Assembly (NCBI GenBank): GCA_005503215.1
Contig: SCNS01000022.1
Coordinates: 16,186 to 80,185, forward strand
DNA from: Sphingomonadaceae bacterium 3R27C6
GTDB lineage: Bacteria > Pseudomonadota > Alphaproteobacteria > Sphingomonadales > Sphingomonadaceae
DNA length: 64,000 bases
Reading direction: 5' to 3'
Shown: piece after piece, positions 15,445 through 24,434 of the stretch
How positions within the stretch are numbered: position 1 is the stretch's first letter
Layout: every line of letters begins with the position of its first letter
Notes under the pieces: model-generated
Told to the model about the DNA's origin: nothing
Databases searched by the model: none
The model's input: the letters and a program-made list of their open reading frames with translations, nothing else
Made by a program: the position numbers and the translations under genes

Positions 15445-17121
15445 CTAGATCGTGCCGGCCTTGAGCAGCTTTACCGCGTGATCGGCGGCGCGCGCCGTCA
15501 GTGCCATGAAGGTGAGCGACGGGTTGACGCACGAGATCGAGGTCATCTGCGCGCCGTCGGTGACGAACAGATTGGCGGCGTCGTGCGCCTGGCCCCATTT
15601 GTTGAGCACCGACTGGCGCGGATCGGCGCCCATGCGCGCGCCGCCCATTTCGTGGATCGCGTCGCCGGGCACATGTTCGCGGCGCTCGCTGGTGACATTC
15701 TGCAGCCCCGCCTTGCGCAGCATCGCTTCGCCCTCGGTCCGCGCATCGTCCATCATGCGGATCTCATTCTCGCGGAAGGTGACGTCGAAGCGCATCAGCG
15801 GGATGCCGAACCGGTCGACCTTGTCGGCGTGCAGGCTGACGCGATTATCCTCATAGGGCAGGCATTCGCCGAAGGCGCCCATGCCGAACTTCCACGGGCC
15901 ATAGCCGCGCATGCCATGCTTCATCGCCGCACCGAAGCCCTTGGGCGGTAGCGGATCGCGCCGTGCGCTGCCCTGATAGCCATAGCCGCGCTTGAAGCCG
16001 ATCCCCTCTTCGCCGCCGACATTGCGGAAACGCGGGATATAGACGCCGCCCGGACGCCGGCCATATTCGATAAAGTCGGTCATGCCAGGTATCTCGCCCG
16101 AGATGTTCACGCGGAAGATATGGTCCATCACATAGCGGCCGAGCGTGCCGCTGGAATCGAAATGGCTCTTGGCCGTTCCGGGGATGCGCGAGTTCATCAG
16201 GATCTGGGTCGAGGCCATCGCCGAGGCGCAGAGGAAGACGAGGCGCGCGGGGATTACCTCCGCCTGCTTCGTCTTCGTATCGATCACACGCACGCCGGTG
16301 ACCTTCTTCGTCTTGGGATCATATTCGAGATTCGAGACCACCGCGTCGGAACGCAGCGTCAGCCGCCCGGTGGCGCGCGCCGCGGGCAGGGTGACCGCCT
16401 GCGTCGAGAAATAGGATCCGAACGAGCAGCCGCGCCCGCACTGGTTGCGGAACTGGCATTTGCTGCGGCCCTGATCCTCTTTGTCCTCGGTCATGTTCGA
16501 GAGGCGGGTGTTGATCAGCTTGCGGCCCGGCGAGGTCGTCTCGAGCCGTTCCTTCACCCATTTCTCGGCGACGTTCATCTGCATCGGCGGCTGGAACGCG
16601 CTGTCGGGCAGCTGCGGCAGATTCTCGCGCGATCCCGACACGCCGATATATTTCTCGACATAATCGTACCAGGGAACAAGGTCGTCATAACGGATCGGCC
16701 AGTCGCCCCCGACATTCTCGCGCTTGTTCGCCTCGAAATCCTCAGGGCTCCAGCGGAAGCTCCAGCGCCCCCAGATCAGCGACTTGCCGCCGACCGCGGC
16801 GGGCCGGATCCAGTAGAATTTCTCGCCCTCGTCATAGGCATAGGGGTTGAGCCGGTCGTTGTTGTAGAATTTCTGGTTCGACGGCGAGACATAGCCGTGT
16901 GTGGCGATGAAATAGTCGCTCTTGACCAGCGCTGGGGGCATCCTGTCGCGTGCCGGGATCTCATAGGCCGGCTTGCCGTCATAATCATAATCCTCGCCAT
17001 GCTCGACCATCACCCCGCGGTCGAGCATCAGGACCTTGAGGCCCTTTTCGGTCAATTCCTTCGCGGCCCATCCGCCGCTCACTCCAGAGCCGATGACAAT
17101 CGCATCGAACTTGTCGGTCAT
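15445..17121 (-). CDS. GMC-family FAD oxidoreductase, glycoside 3-dehydrogenase-like large subunit
   Basis: 558 residues from ATG 17121. Residues 7-36 hold the FAD Rossmann motif (VIGSGVSGGWAAKEL). The active-site pair of the GMC fold is present as H490 in HEMGGARMG and N533 in CVNPSLTF. Three cysteines at 222, 228 and 232 recall the cysteine cluster that binds an Fe-S centre in membrane FAD sugar dehydrogenases; this is inference. The family includes gluconate dehydrogenase and glucoside 3-dehydrogenase large subunits. A subunit-3 partner (17980), a cytochrome c (22692) and a 3-keto-disaccharide hydrolase-like gene (18540) in the same operon favour oxidation of glycosides at C3. No signal peptide of its own; the partner likely carries the export signal. 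Confidence 0.85.
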   Translation of the reverse strand: MTDKFDAIVIGSGVSGGWAAKELTEKGLKVLMLDRGVMVEHGEDYDYDGKPAYEIPARDRMPPALVKSDYFIATHGYVSPSNQKFYNNDRLNPYAYDEGEKFYWIRPAAVGGKSLIWGRWSFRWSPEDFEANKRENVGGDWPIRYDDLVPWYDYVEKYIGVSGSRENLPQLPDSAFQPPMQMNVAEKWVKERLETTSPGRKLINTRLSNMTEDKEDQGRSKCQFRNQCGRGCSFGSYFSTQAVTLPAARATGRLTLRSDAVVSNLEYDPKTKKVTGVRVIDTKTKQAEVIPARLVFLCASAMASTQILMNSRIPGTAKSHFDSSGTLGRYVMDHIFRVNISGEIPGMTDFIEYGRRPGGVYIPRFRNVGGEEGIGFKRGYGYQGSARRDPLPPKGFGAAMKHGMRGYGPWKFGMGAFGECLPYEDNRVSLHADKVDRFGIPLMRFDVTFRENEIRMMDDARTEGEAMLRKAGLQNVTSERREHVPGDAIHEMGGARMGADPRQSVLNKWGQAHDAANLFVTDGAQMTSISCVNPSLTFMALTARAADHAVKLLKAGTI

Positions 17122-17143
17122 ATCTTGATCCTCGAATATCGGG

Positions 17144-17983
17144 TTAGGCGCGAAGGCGGCTGAGCGTGGCGAAGCTGGTCTGGATGTCGGGAAGATAGGG
17201 CGCGGGCGACTGATCATTCTCGACATAGAAATGCTTCACGCCGGCGGTCCGGTTGAGCGTGAAGATGTCGGCGAAATCGATCACGCCCTTGCCGACGCTG
17301 GTCATCTTGCCGTCGGCAGTGCGATCCTTGACGTGATAGGCATAGATGCGGCCGGCCAAGCGCCGGATGATCGCCTTGGGATCCTCGCCCGCGGCGATCG
17401 CCCAGAACAGGTCGAGCTCAAGTCGGACCAGCGCCGGGTCGGCGTCGGCGATCAGCGTGTCGAACAGGCTGGTGCCGCCCGGCTTCAACGTGAACTCGAA
17501 ATCATGATTGTGATAGGCAAAGCCCAGCCCGGCCTTTTTGAGCCGTTCGGCATAGCGGTTGAAATTGGCGACCGCCGCCTTCCAGCCCTCGGCATTGCGG
17601 TGCGCTTCGACCATATAGGGAACGACCAGCGTGTCGGCGCCCAGCGTCTTGGTCATCGCGACCGCGCCGTCGAAATCGCCGGCAAGCGCCTCATAGGCGA
17701 CATGGATCGAAGGCGACTTCAGCCCCAGCCGGTCCATCGTCTTGCGGAGCGCGGCGTGATCCATCTTGTCATAGCCGCCGCCGCCATATTCGACTTCGCG
17801 ATAACCGATCGCCGCCACCTTTTCGAGCGTCCCCATCGGGTCCTTCGAGAAGAGCTCGCGTACGGTGTAGAGCTGGATGCCGATGGGCTTTGATTTGAGG
17901 CTCTTTGCCATCAGCGGCCCCGCTGCGAGCGTTGCCCCGAGCGCGGCGCCGCCCGCCATCCATTGCCGCCTGTTGATCATCAT
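17144..17983 (-). CDS. Tat-exported sugar phosphate isomerase/epimerase-like TIM barrel
   Basis: 279 residues from ATG 17983, whose start overlaps the upstream stop as ATGA. The N-terminus MMINRRQWMAGGAALG has a twin-arginine signal. The AP-endonuclease-2-like TIM barrel shows the metal-site strands VRLELDLFW, YHNHDFEF, YAYHVKD and FYVENDQ. Proteins of this type in glycoside-3-oxidation loci are proposed to act on keto-sugar intermediates. Export together with the GMC/subunit-3 pair suggests a periplasmic step. The reaction is not established. Confidence 0.8.
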   Translation of the reverse strand: MMINRRQWMAGGAALGATLAAGPLMAKSLKSKPIGIQLYTVRELFSKDPMGTLEKVAAIGYREVEYGGGGYDKMDHAALRKTMDRLGLKSPSIHVAYEALAGDFDGAVAMTKTLGADTLVVPYMVEAHRNAEGWKAAVANFNRYAERLKKAGLGFAYHNHDFEFTLKPGGTSLFDTLIADADPALVRLELDLFWAIAAGEDPKAIIRRLAGRIYAYHVKDRTADGKMTSVGKGVIDFADIFTLNRTAGVKHFYVENDQSPAPYLPDIQTSFATLSRLRA

Positions 17984-18543
17984 GACGAAAACACCTTTTT
18001 GATCTCGGAATAGGGATAGGCGCCGTCGTAGCGGCCGGGGACGGGAAGATACTCGCGTTCCTGCGTAATGCCGACTTCTGACGTGAAATATCCGGTGAGC
18101 ACCATTTGGCGGAACTTGTCGAAGAAGTCCGCGCCGCCGGGCAGCTTGCCTTCCATCGCCAGCGTCAGCAGCGCGTCCTGCTGCGCGGGCGTCGCCTTGT
18201 CGGCGGCGACCTTGAAATCGGTCCGGCTGCGCGCCTCGATCGCGTCGAGCCCCGCGAGGATCGGTTTGCGATCGTCGGGCGACGCCCAATCGGCGAGCAG
18301 CTTTTCGATATATTCGGGGACGCCGGCGGCGATCGCGCCGGGGGTATCGGTGGTCGGCATCACGCGCTCGCTCAGCGCGGTCATCAGCGCGCGCTGCTGC
18401 GCGGTGAAAACCGGCGACGAGGGCGGGCCGCTGCTGATGATCGGGGGCGCTTCTGCCGCCGCGGCGCGCGCGATCGGCGCGAACAGGCTCGCGCCGAACA
18501 TCGCGGCCATCCCGGCCAGCGCGTCTCTGCGGTCGATGATCAT
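17980..18543 (-). CDS. gluconate 2-dehydrogenase subunit 3-family protein
   Basis: 187 residues starting MIIDRRDALAGMAAMFGASL, with a Tat-like signal. The rest is helical (FTAQQRALMTALSERVMPTTDTPGA, TGYFTSEVGITQEREYLPVPG) and matches the Gluconate_2-dh3 family. That subunit pairs with GMC large subunits and carries the Tat signal that exports the folded complex. Both ends overlap neighbours by ATGA, tying its synthesis to the TIM-barrel and DUF1080 genes. Role: small subunit of the GMC dehydrogenase at 15445. Confidence 0.88.
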   Translation of the reverse strand: MIIDRRDALAGMAAMFGASLFAPIARAAAAEAPPIISSGPPSSPVFTAQQRALMTALSERVMPTTDTPGAIAAGVPEYIEKLLADWASPDDRKPILAGLDAIEARSRTDFKVAADKATPAQQDALLTLAMEGKLPGGADFFDKFRQMVLTGYFTSEVGITQEREYLPVPGRYDGAYPYSEIKKVFSS

Positions 18544-19382
18544 TTCACACTTCCTTCGAAGTCATGGCTCGCCGCCGCTTCGGGCAGCGGGCGCACCCAG
18601 ATGTTGCGGAACGAAACCGGCGAATTATGGTCCTGGAGCTGGATCGGCGCGGCATCGCCATGCGCTTCATACGTCGCGACCTTGCGCCAGACGGTGCTGC
18701 CGAGCCACGGCTGGCGGTTCTGCACGAGCACGCCGTTCAGGAAGGCGGTGATATAGGCCGGGCGGAGCAGCTTGCCGTCGGGTCCGAAATGCGGGCGTTC
18801 GAAGACGATGTCGTAGCTCTGCCATTCGCCGGGCTTGCGCGATGCGTTCACCAGCGGCGGTTTCCAGGCATAGATCGCCCCAACGGTGCCGTCGGCGTAA
18901 GTGGGGTTCTGATAGCCGTCGAGGATCTGGATCTCGTAGCGCTGCATGAACCAGATGCCGCTGTTGCCGCGATCCTGCGACGTCTTGGCCGGCGGATTGG
19001 GGGAGGCGAATTCGAGGTGGAGCTGGACGTCGCCGAAGCTCGCCTTGCTGACCAGCGCATTCTCGCCGCCGCCGTCCGCGCGCGGGACCGAGGTCGCCGC
19101 GCCATTCTTGACGACCCACGGGGTTGCCTGCGCCTGCCACGCATCGAGCGACTTGCCATCGAACAGCACCACGGCATCCGAGGGCGGCGCGCCGGGAACT
19201 GCGCCGGGTGTCACGACGGTCGGATGGGGGCGGTCGGAATCATGCACCTGCCATTTGCCGTCGGGAAGTACCGGCGTGTCCTTGAATCCGGGCTTTTCCT
19301 GCGCGGCGGCGGGACTGCCCGCCGCCACGGCGACCGCGATCGCCGCGGCCCAAACGATATGCTTCACGCTTGTCTCCCTCAT
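18540..19382 (-). CDS. DUF1080 / 3-keto-disaccharide hydrolase-like protein
   Basis: 280 residues with a Sec signal ending in SPAAAQEK. The concanavalin-like DUF1080 domain shows VVLFDGKSLDAWQ, FGDVQLHLEF, RGNSGIWFMQRYEIQILD, GEWQSYDIVFERP and NIWVRPL. The family is named for hydrolysis of 3-keto-disaccharides. Together with the GMC/subunit-3 dehydrogenase, a two-step cleavage (oxidise C3, then break the glycosidic bond) is the likely scheme. Start and stop overlap the neighbours by four bases. Family call is confident; the actual glycoside is unknown. Confidence 0.88.
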   Translation of the reverse strand: MRETSVKHIVWAAAIAVAVAAGSPAAAQEKPGFKDTPVLPDGKWQVHDSDRPHPTVVTPGAVPGAPPSDAVVLFDGKSLDAWQAQATPWVVKNGAATSVPRADGGGENALVSKASFGDVQLHLEFASPNPPAKTSQDRGNSGIWFMQRYEIQILDGYQNPTYADGTVGAIYAWKPPLVNASRKPGEWQSYDIVFERPHFGPDGKLLRPAYITAFLNGVLVQNRQPWLGSTVWRKVATYEAHGDAAPIQLQDHNSPVSFRNIWVRPLPEAAASHDFEGSVK

Positions 19383-20290
19383 GCCGCGTCGATCGCGCGA
19401 TAGGCGGCGACCAGCCGCTCTTCGCCCGCGCGCCCGTCGACCGAATTGCCATGTTCCATTCCGATCACGCCCGCAAAATTCTTCGCGCGCAGCCAGCGGA
19501 CGATATTGCGATAATTGATCTCGCCGCTTCCCGGCTCCTTGCGGCCGGGATTGTCGCCGAACTGGACGTACGCGATCTCGTTCCAGCAGCTGTCCAGCGT
19601 ATTAATCAGGTTCCCGGCCTGAATCTGCTCGTGGTACAGGTCCGCCAGCACCTTGATCGCGGGGCTGTCGACCGCGCGGGCCATCGCATAGCCCTGCGGA
19701 ACGGTCGACATGAAGACGCCGGGATGGTTCACCAGCGTATTGAGCGGCTCCATCACCATGACCAGCCCGTGCGGTTCATAGATGTCCGCAGCGCGGCGCA
19801 GCACGTCGATCACGCGCGCGGTCTGGATATCGACCGGCAGCTTGCGGTCCATGAAACCCGTGACGATCGTCATATGCTTCGAATTCAGCCGCTTGGCGAC
19901 ATCGACCGAGTCCCGGATGTCGGCCAGGAAGCGCTCGCGATCACTGTCGTCGTTGCCGCCGAGCAGCGGCCGGAACTCGCTCCATCGCGGCATGCTCGCG
20001 ACGAACACGCCCATCGTCATGCCGCGCTGCTGCAATGCGCGCGCCATCGCGGTCTGGTCGGCGACCGAACGCGTGGCTGCTTCATTATCCTCCCACGCCG
20101 TGAAGCCCTGATCGGCGGCGAACGCGATCTGTTCGAGCCGGCCTCCGCGGCTTTTGAAGCTGCCTTCGTGCGGGGCGTATTTCAGCGAAAAGCGCGCCGC
20201 GTTCGACGGTGTCGCGCCGTTCGCAGCCGTCGCTGCGGCCGCGGCCGCCATGGCGCCGCCCGCCAGCACTGCTCTGCGCGATACGCTCAT
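19379..20290 (-). CDS. Tat-exported hydroxypyruvate isomerase-like TIM barrel
   Basis: 303 residues from ATG 20290, overlapping the MFS stop by ATGA. The start MSVSRRAVLAGGAMA is a twin-arginine signal. The barrel resembles the hydroxypyruvate isomerase / xylose-isomerase-like group, with VMVMEPLNT, KVLADLYHEQIQ, YVQFGDNPGR and GVIGMEHGNS, whose acidic and histidine residues fit the usual divalent metal site. It is the second exported TIM-barrel isomerase-like protein in this operon. Probably processes keto-sugars; substrate unknown. Confidence 0.82.
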   Translation of the reverse strand: MSVSRRAVLAGGAMAAAAAATAANGATPSNAARFSLKYAPHEGSFKSRGGRLEQIAFAADQGFTAWEDNEAATRSVADQTAMARALQQRGMTMGVFVASMPRWSEFRPLLGGNDDSDRERFLADIRDSVDVAKRLNSKHMTIVTGFMDRKLPVDIQTARVIDVLRRAADIYEPHGLVMVMEPLNTLVNHPGVFMSTVPQGYAMARAVDSPAIKVLADLYHEQIQAGNLINTLDSCWNEIAYVQFGDNPGRKEPGSGEINYRNIVRWLRAKNFAGVIGMEHGNSVDGRAGEERLVAAYRAIDAA

Positions 20291-21585
20291 GCCGTCTGAC
20301 CCGCGAGCGCCGCGCGCGACTTGCCGCGCTCGCGCAGCCAGATGAAGCCAAACACCGCCAGCAGGATGACGGGCAGGATCGCCAGCCGCTGGAACGACAG
20401 CGACGCAGCCGCATCCTCGACCGCGAGCTTCGCGGCGCCGGTCAGCGCCGCAAAGGCCTCGGGGCCACCGGCGAACTCGATCTTGGCGCGGTCGAACATC
20501 GCGCCGAGTTGCGGCAACACGAAGAAGCTGGCGAGCGCGCCCGCCGATCCAACGAGCCCCATCGCCCACGATCCGCCGCGCGGATAGCGTTCGGCGACCG
20601 AGGCGAGCATCGTCGGCCACATCACGCAGACGCCGAGCCCCCAGACGGTGGCGGCGACGATCGCGGCGACCGGCGACTGCGCCTGGCTGAGCATGAACAG
20701 GCCGATCGCGGCGAGCAGGCTCGATACCCACAGCAGGCCGGGGTTCGAGATCTTGTTGGCGAGCCGGCCCGCGAAATGACGGAATATGAACATCAGCGCG
20801 TTGACATAGACGAGCAGCAGGATGCCGCGCATGCCGACGCGGTTGGATAGCGCGACGTCGATCCACTGGCCGGGCGCCAGTTCGGACGCCGCGGTCAGGA
20901 ACATCGCGCCGAACCAGATGAAGAAGCTTGGCCGGCGAAACACTTCGCCCATCATCGCGCCGAAGCTGACGCCGCTTTGCTCACGCAGCGGCGGCGGGAA
21001 GGTTGTGGTCAGGGCGATCACGACCGTCGCGGCGGCGGGGACCATCACCAGCGCCATGATGCCCTGCCACGGCAAGGCGGCCGAGAGGAAGAAGCCGAGG
21101 AGCCCGCCGACGATGATGCCGCCGGGGAACCAGGCGTGGAGCACGTTTAGCCGGTGGGTGGTGTCGTCGGGGTAGAGCTGCGCGGTCAGCGGATTGATCG
21201 CCGCCTCGGTCAGCCCCCAGCCGATGCCGCTGAGCAGCATCCCCGCCCAGACGAGCCAATAGATGGTCATGCCGGTCGCGACATGGCCCGCGGTGACGAT
21301 CATCAACGGGCCGATGATGAAGCACAGCCCCGCTCCGGCGAGGCACCGCTTCATGCCGATCTGGTCGAGCAGCGCGCTGACGACGAACAGCGTGATCGAA
21401 AAGCTGAGGAACGCGGCGCCCAGCGCGGCGGCGATCAGCTCGCCCGCCTGCAGCGGAGCGATCGGGTCGATCCATTCTGCCTTGAGCCCGCTGGCGATCG
21501 CACCGCGGATGGCGAGGCTCGCCGCGGCCGTGAACAGCGCCAATACGCCCAGCCAGAACAAGCGCCCCTTGTGCAATGTCGTCAT
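20287..21585 (-). CDS. MFS sugar transporter-like protein
   Basis: 432 residues with 12 predicted membrane helices, ATG 21585 after AAAGGGG. The first half shows LLDQIGMKRCLAGAGLC (motif A-like loop) and GIGWGLTEAAINPLTAQLYP, typical of FucP/NagP-like MFS sugar permeases. It lies in the middle of the 3-keto-sugar operon, so uptake of a released sugar or keto-sugar across the inner membrane is the natural role. The specific substrate cannot be read. Confidence 0.85.
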   Translation of the reverse strand: MTTLHKGRLFWLGVLALFTAAASLAIRGAIASGLKAEWIDPIAPLQAGELIAAALGAAFLSFSITLFVVSALLDQIGMKRCLAGAGLCFIIGPLMIVTAGHVATGMTIYWLVWAGMLLSGIGWGLTEAAINPLTAQLYPDDTTHRLNVLHAWFPGGIIVGGLLGFFLSAALPWQGIMALVMVPAAATVVIALTTTFPPPLREQSGVSFGAMMGEVFRRPSFFIWFGAMFLTAASELAPGQWIDVALSNRVGMRGILLLVYVNALMFIFRHFAGRLANKISNPGLLWVSSLLAAIGLFMLSQAQSPVAAIVAATVWGLGVCVMWPTMLASVAERYPRGGSWAMGLVGSAGALASFFVLPQLGAMFDRAKIEFAGGPEAFAALTGAAKLAVEDAAASLSFQRLAILPVILLAVFGFIWLRERGKSRAALAGQTA

Positions 21586-21631
21586 CCTGCGTCCCCTTTG
21601 ATTATTATCGTTTAATTCGTCTGCTGCGTCG

Positions 21632-22675
21632 TCAGCTAAGCCCCAGCATCGCGCGGTTGAGCGCCGGGTCGCTGCCTCCGGCGAAATCGTCGAACGCCTT
21701 GTCGGCCTTGCGGATCATATGCGCGGCGATGAACGGCGCACCCTCGCGCGCTCCGTCTTCGGGGTGCTTCAGACAGCATTCCCATTCGAGCACCGCCCAG
21801 CCGGCGTAGCCATATTGCGTCAGTTTCGAGAAGATGCCGCCGAAGTCCACCTGGCCATCACCCAACGAACGGAAGCGCCCGGGCCGGTCGACCCAGTCCT
21901 GAAACCCGCCATAGACCCCCGATCGCCCGGTCGGATTCAGTTCCGCGTCCTTGACGTGGAACATGCGGATCCGCTCGTGATAAATGTCGATGAACTGCAG
22001 ATAGTCGAGCGCCTGCAGCACATAATGGCTGGGATCGTAGAGGATGTTGGCGCGCGGGTGATTGTCGACGCCGGCGAGGAAGCGCTCGAAGGTCACGCCG
22101 TCGTGCAGATCCTCGCCCGGATGAATCTCATAGGCGAGGTCGATGCCCTGCTTGTCGAAGGCATCGAGGATCGGCCGCCAGCGCTTCGCAAGCTCGGCGA
22201 ACGCTTCCTCGACCAGTCCCGCGGGACGCTGCGGCCACGGATAGAGATAGGGCCAGGCGAGCGCGCCCGAAAAGGTTGCGTGGGCGTTAAGACCCAGCCG
22301 TCGGCTCGCCTTGGCGGCCAGATGAAGCTGCTCGACCGCCCAAGCCTGACGCTCGGCCGGTTTGCCCTTCACCGCGTCGGGTGCGAAGCCGTCGAACTGG
22401 GTGTCATAGGCGGGATGCACCGCGACCAGCTGGCCCTGCAGATGCGTCGACAGCTCGGTGATCTCGACCCCCGCCTCGCGGCAGGTGCCGGCCAGCTCGT
22501 CGCAATAGTCCTGGCTTTCGGCAGCTTTGGCGAGGTCGATGCAGCGACTGTCCCACGTCGGGATCTGGATGCCGACATAGCCGGCATCCGCCATCCAGCG
22601 CGCCGCCGAAGGCAAAGTGTCGAACGGCGCATCGTCGCCCATGAACTGCGCGAGAAAAATGGCCGGACCCTTCAT
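21632..22675 (-). CDS. cytoplasmic sugar phosphate isomerase/epimerase-like TIM barrel
   Basis: 347 residues starting MKGPAIFLAQFMGDDAPFD with no signal peptide, so unlike the other two isomerase-like proteins here it is cytoplasmic. Metal-site strands of the AP-endonuclease-2 fold are visible: IDLAYEIHPGEDLHD, NILYDPSHYVLQ, IRMFHVKDAEL and AVLEWECC. This type commonly sits beside Gfo/Idh/MocA oxidoreductases, as here (23177), and works on keto-sugar intermediates inside the cell. Second gene of the eight-gene minus operon. Confidence 0.83.
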   Translation of the reverse strand: MKGPAIFLAQFMGDDAPFDTLPSAARWMADAGYVGIQIPTWDSRCIDLAKAAESQDYCDELAGTCREAGVEITELSTHLQGQLVAVHPAYDTQFDGFAPDAVKGKPAERQAWAVEQLHLAAKASRRLGLNAHATFSGALAWPYLYPWPQRPAGLVEEAFAELAKRWRPILDAFDKQGIDLAYEIHPGEDLHDGVTFERFLAGVDNHPRANILYDPSHYVLQALDYLQFIDIYHERIRMFHVKDAELNPTGRSGVYGGFQDWVDRPGRFRSLGDGQVDFGGIFSKLTQYGYAGWAVLEWECCLKHPEDGAREGAPFIAAHMIRKADKAFDDFAGGSDPALNRAMLGLS

Positions 22676-22691
22676 GCGACTGCCCTTCGCG

Positions 22692-23081
22692 TCACTTGGT
22701 TTCGGTCTTGAGAAAGGCGATCAGCGCCGCGCGCCGCGCCGGGTCGGCCACCTTGACGACCATGCGCGTGCCGGGGACTTTTTTGGTCGGCGCGGCGAGA
22801 TATTCGTCGAGCGTCTTGTCGTCCCAGCGGATTTTCGACGCCTTGAGTGCCGGGCTGTATTTAAATCCGGCAACGGTGCCGGCTTGCCGGCCGAACAGGC
22901 CGTGCAGATTGGGTCCCATCGTGCTTTTGCCGCCGGCCTCCAGCGTATGACAGGCGCGGCATGCCGCGAACGCCTGCGCGCCGGGACCTTGGGCAGGGGC
23001 TGCAATCACCTCGGGTGAAGGTGCGAACATCAGCGCGATCAATATTGCTCCTGCCGGTGGCAGAGCGAACAGAAATTTCAT
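22692..23081 (-). CDS. class I c-type cytochrome
   Basis: 129 residues from ATG 23081 after GAGAGG. A Sec signal ends at PEVIAAPA. The heme site is CRACH, followed by GPNLHGLFGRQAG and, 60 residues on, the axial ligand Met in GTRMVVKV. This is a small mono-heme cytochrome c of the c2/c550 type. First gene of the operon, it is the likely electron acceptor for the GMC dehydrogenase, as in other FAD sugar dehydrogenases with a subunit-3 partner. Confidence 0.9.
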   Translation of the reverse strand: MKFLFALPPAGAILIALMFAPSPEVIAAPAQGPGAQAFAACRACHTLEAGGKSTMGPNLHGLFGRQAGTVAGFKYSPALKASKIRWDDKTLDEYLAAPTKKVPGTRMVVKVADPARRAALIAFLKTETK

Positions 23082-23135
23082 TATCCTCTCCCGTCTGGCA
23101 ACAGCCGGCGCGATCAGGTAACCGTTCGAAATCCT

Positions 23136-23149
23136 ATTGTGCAAACAAT
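23136..23149. promoter_or_regulatory. ATTGT-GCAA-ACAAT inverted repeat in divergent region
   Basis: Perfect 5-base arms ATTGT and ACAAT with a 4-base centre, in the 95-base gap between the divergently transcribed cytochrome/sugar operon and the Gfo/Idh gene. Placement suits an operator controlling both directions. The only nearby regulator is the AraC-type gene at 24435. Confidence 0.4.
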
Positions 23150-23176
23150 TTTGGAAATTCGGACCAAGGGAATGCG

Positions 23177-24379
23177 ATGAATACGAATACGACGTCAAAA
23201 ACGCGATACGGTATGGTCGGCGGCGGCGAAGGCGCCTTCATTGGCGCGGTACACCGGATGGCCGCGGCGCTCGACGGCGAGTTTGCGCTGGTGTGCGGTG
23301 CGTTTAGTAGCGACGCCGAACGTAACGGGCGGAGCGCCGCCACGCTCGGAATCGATCCCGTTCGCGCTTACGCGACGCTCGATGCCCTGCTCGCGGGCGA
23401 GGCCGCGCTGCCCGCGGACCAGCGGATGGAGGCGCTGGCGATCGTCACCCCGAATCACCTGCACGCCCCGATGGCGATCGCCGCGCTCGATGCCGGCTTT
23501 CACGTCCTGTCCGAAAAGCCGATGGCGCTGAACCTCGCCGAGGCGAAGGCGATCGCCGCGGCCGTCGCCCGCAGCGGCAAACTCTATGGCCTGGCGTTCA
23601 CCTATAGCGGTTACCCGCTGATCGAAGAGGCGCGCGTGCGCGTCGCGCGCGGCGATTTCGGCAAGATCCGGCTGGTGCAGGTCGAATATTCGCAAGGCTG
23701 GCTCAGCCGGCCGATCGATCAGGATGGCAACAAGCAGGCCGAATGGCGCACCGATCCGGCGCGCGCGGGGCTGGGCGGCTGCCTGGGCGACATCGGGACG
23801 CACGCCTTCCAGCTTGCCGAACATGTCTCCGGGCTGGCGGTCGGGTCGCTCAGCGCGGAGCTGGCCACGCATGTTCCGGGCCGCCGCCTCGACGACGATG
23901 TTGCGGCGTTGCTGCGATTCGAAGGCGGCGCGCGCGGCGTATTGAAGGCCAGCCAGATCGCCGCGGGCGACGAAAACGGCCTGCGCCTGCGTATCCATGG
24001 TGAGGAAGGCGGCCTCGAATGGTCGCAGATGGAGCCGAACAGCTTGACGCTCCGCTGGCTGGACCGGCCGGTCGAAGTGATCCGCGCCGGCGGACCCGGT
24101 CTCGACCCATCGGCGCTGGCGCGGCTGCGTACCCCGGCGGGACATCCCGAGGGCTATATCGAGGCGTTTGCCAACCTCTATCGCGGCTTCGGCCGTGCCC
24201 TTCGTGCGGGCGCCCCGACCCCGCCACCGCCTGGTACGGCCGATTGGTTCCCGGGAATCGTCGATGGCCTGCGGACGATGGCCTTCGTCGAAGCGGTGAT
24301 CGAAAACAGCGCCGGCGAAGCCAAATGGACCGCGCTCGCCGACATCCCGAACGATCGCCGGACGGCAGGCGGCAATTAG
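23177..24379 (+). CDS. Gfo/Idh/MocA-family oxidoreductase
   Basis: 400 residues from ATG 23177 after AAGGGA. The Rossmann start GMVGGGEGAFIGAVHR is followed by ALAIVTPNHLHAPMAIAAL and the hallmark SEKPMALNLAEAK, then GGCLGDIGTHAFQLAEHVSG with the family's conserved Asp/His. It has no signal peptide. It is divergent from the 3-keto-sugar operon. In such loci cytoplasmic Gfo/Idh/MocA enzymes typically reduce keto-sugars back to sugars with NAD(P)H, or do the reverse, in partnership with a TIM-barrel isomerase. Role inferred from that pairing. Confidence 0.88.
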   Translation: MNTNTTSKTRYGMVGGGEGAFIGAVHRMAAALDGEFALVCGAFSSDAERNGRSAATLGIDPVRAYATLDALLAGEAALPADQRMEALAIVTPNHLHAPMAIAALDAGFHVLSEKPMALNLAEAKAIAAAVARSGKLYGLAFTYSGYPLIEEARVRVARGDFGKIRLVQVEYSQGWLSRPIDQDGNKQAEWRTDPARAGLGGCLGDIGTHAFQLAEHVSGLAVGSLSAELATHVPGRRLDDDVAALLRFEGGARGVLKASQIAAGDENGLRLRIHGEEGGLEWSQMEPNSLTLRWLDRPVEVIRAGGPGLDPSALARLRTPAGHPEGYIEAFANLYRGFGRALRAGAPTPPPPGTADWFPGIVDGLRTMAFVEAVIENSAGEAKWTALADIPNDRRTAGGN

Positions 24380-24434
24380 CGACGCGTTGTTTGCCAACCC
24401 TCCTTTGAGGGATGCCGCTTTACGGTCGCTCCGC

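Noticed and set aside
14323..15951. A 542-codon plus-strand frame across the permease and GMC genes
   Set aside because: Out of frame with the clear APC permease and then antisense to the GMC gene; very Arg-rich.
24395..24410. Short CCCTC/GAGGG hairpin between the Gfo/Idh and AraC genes as terminator
   Set aside because: Only a 5-base stem with no T-tract; too weak to list.
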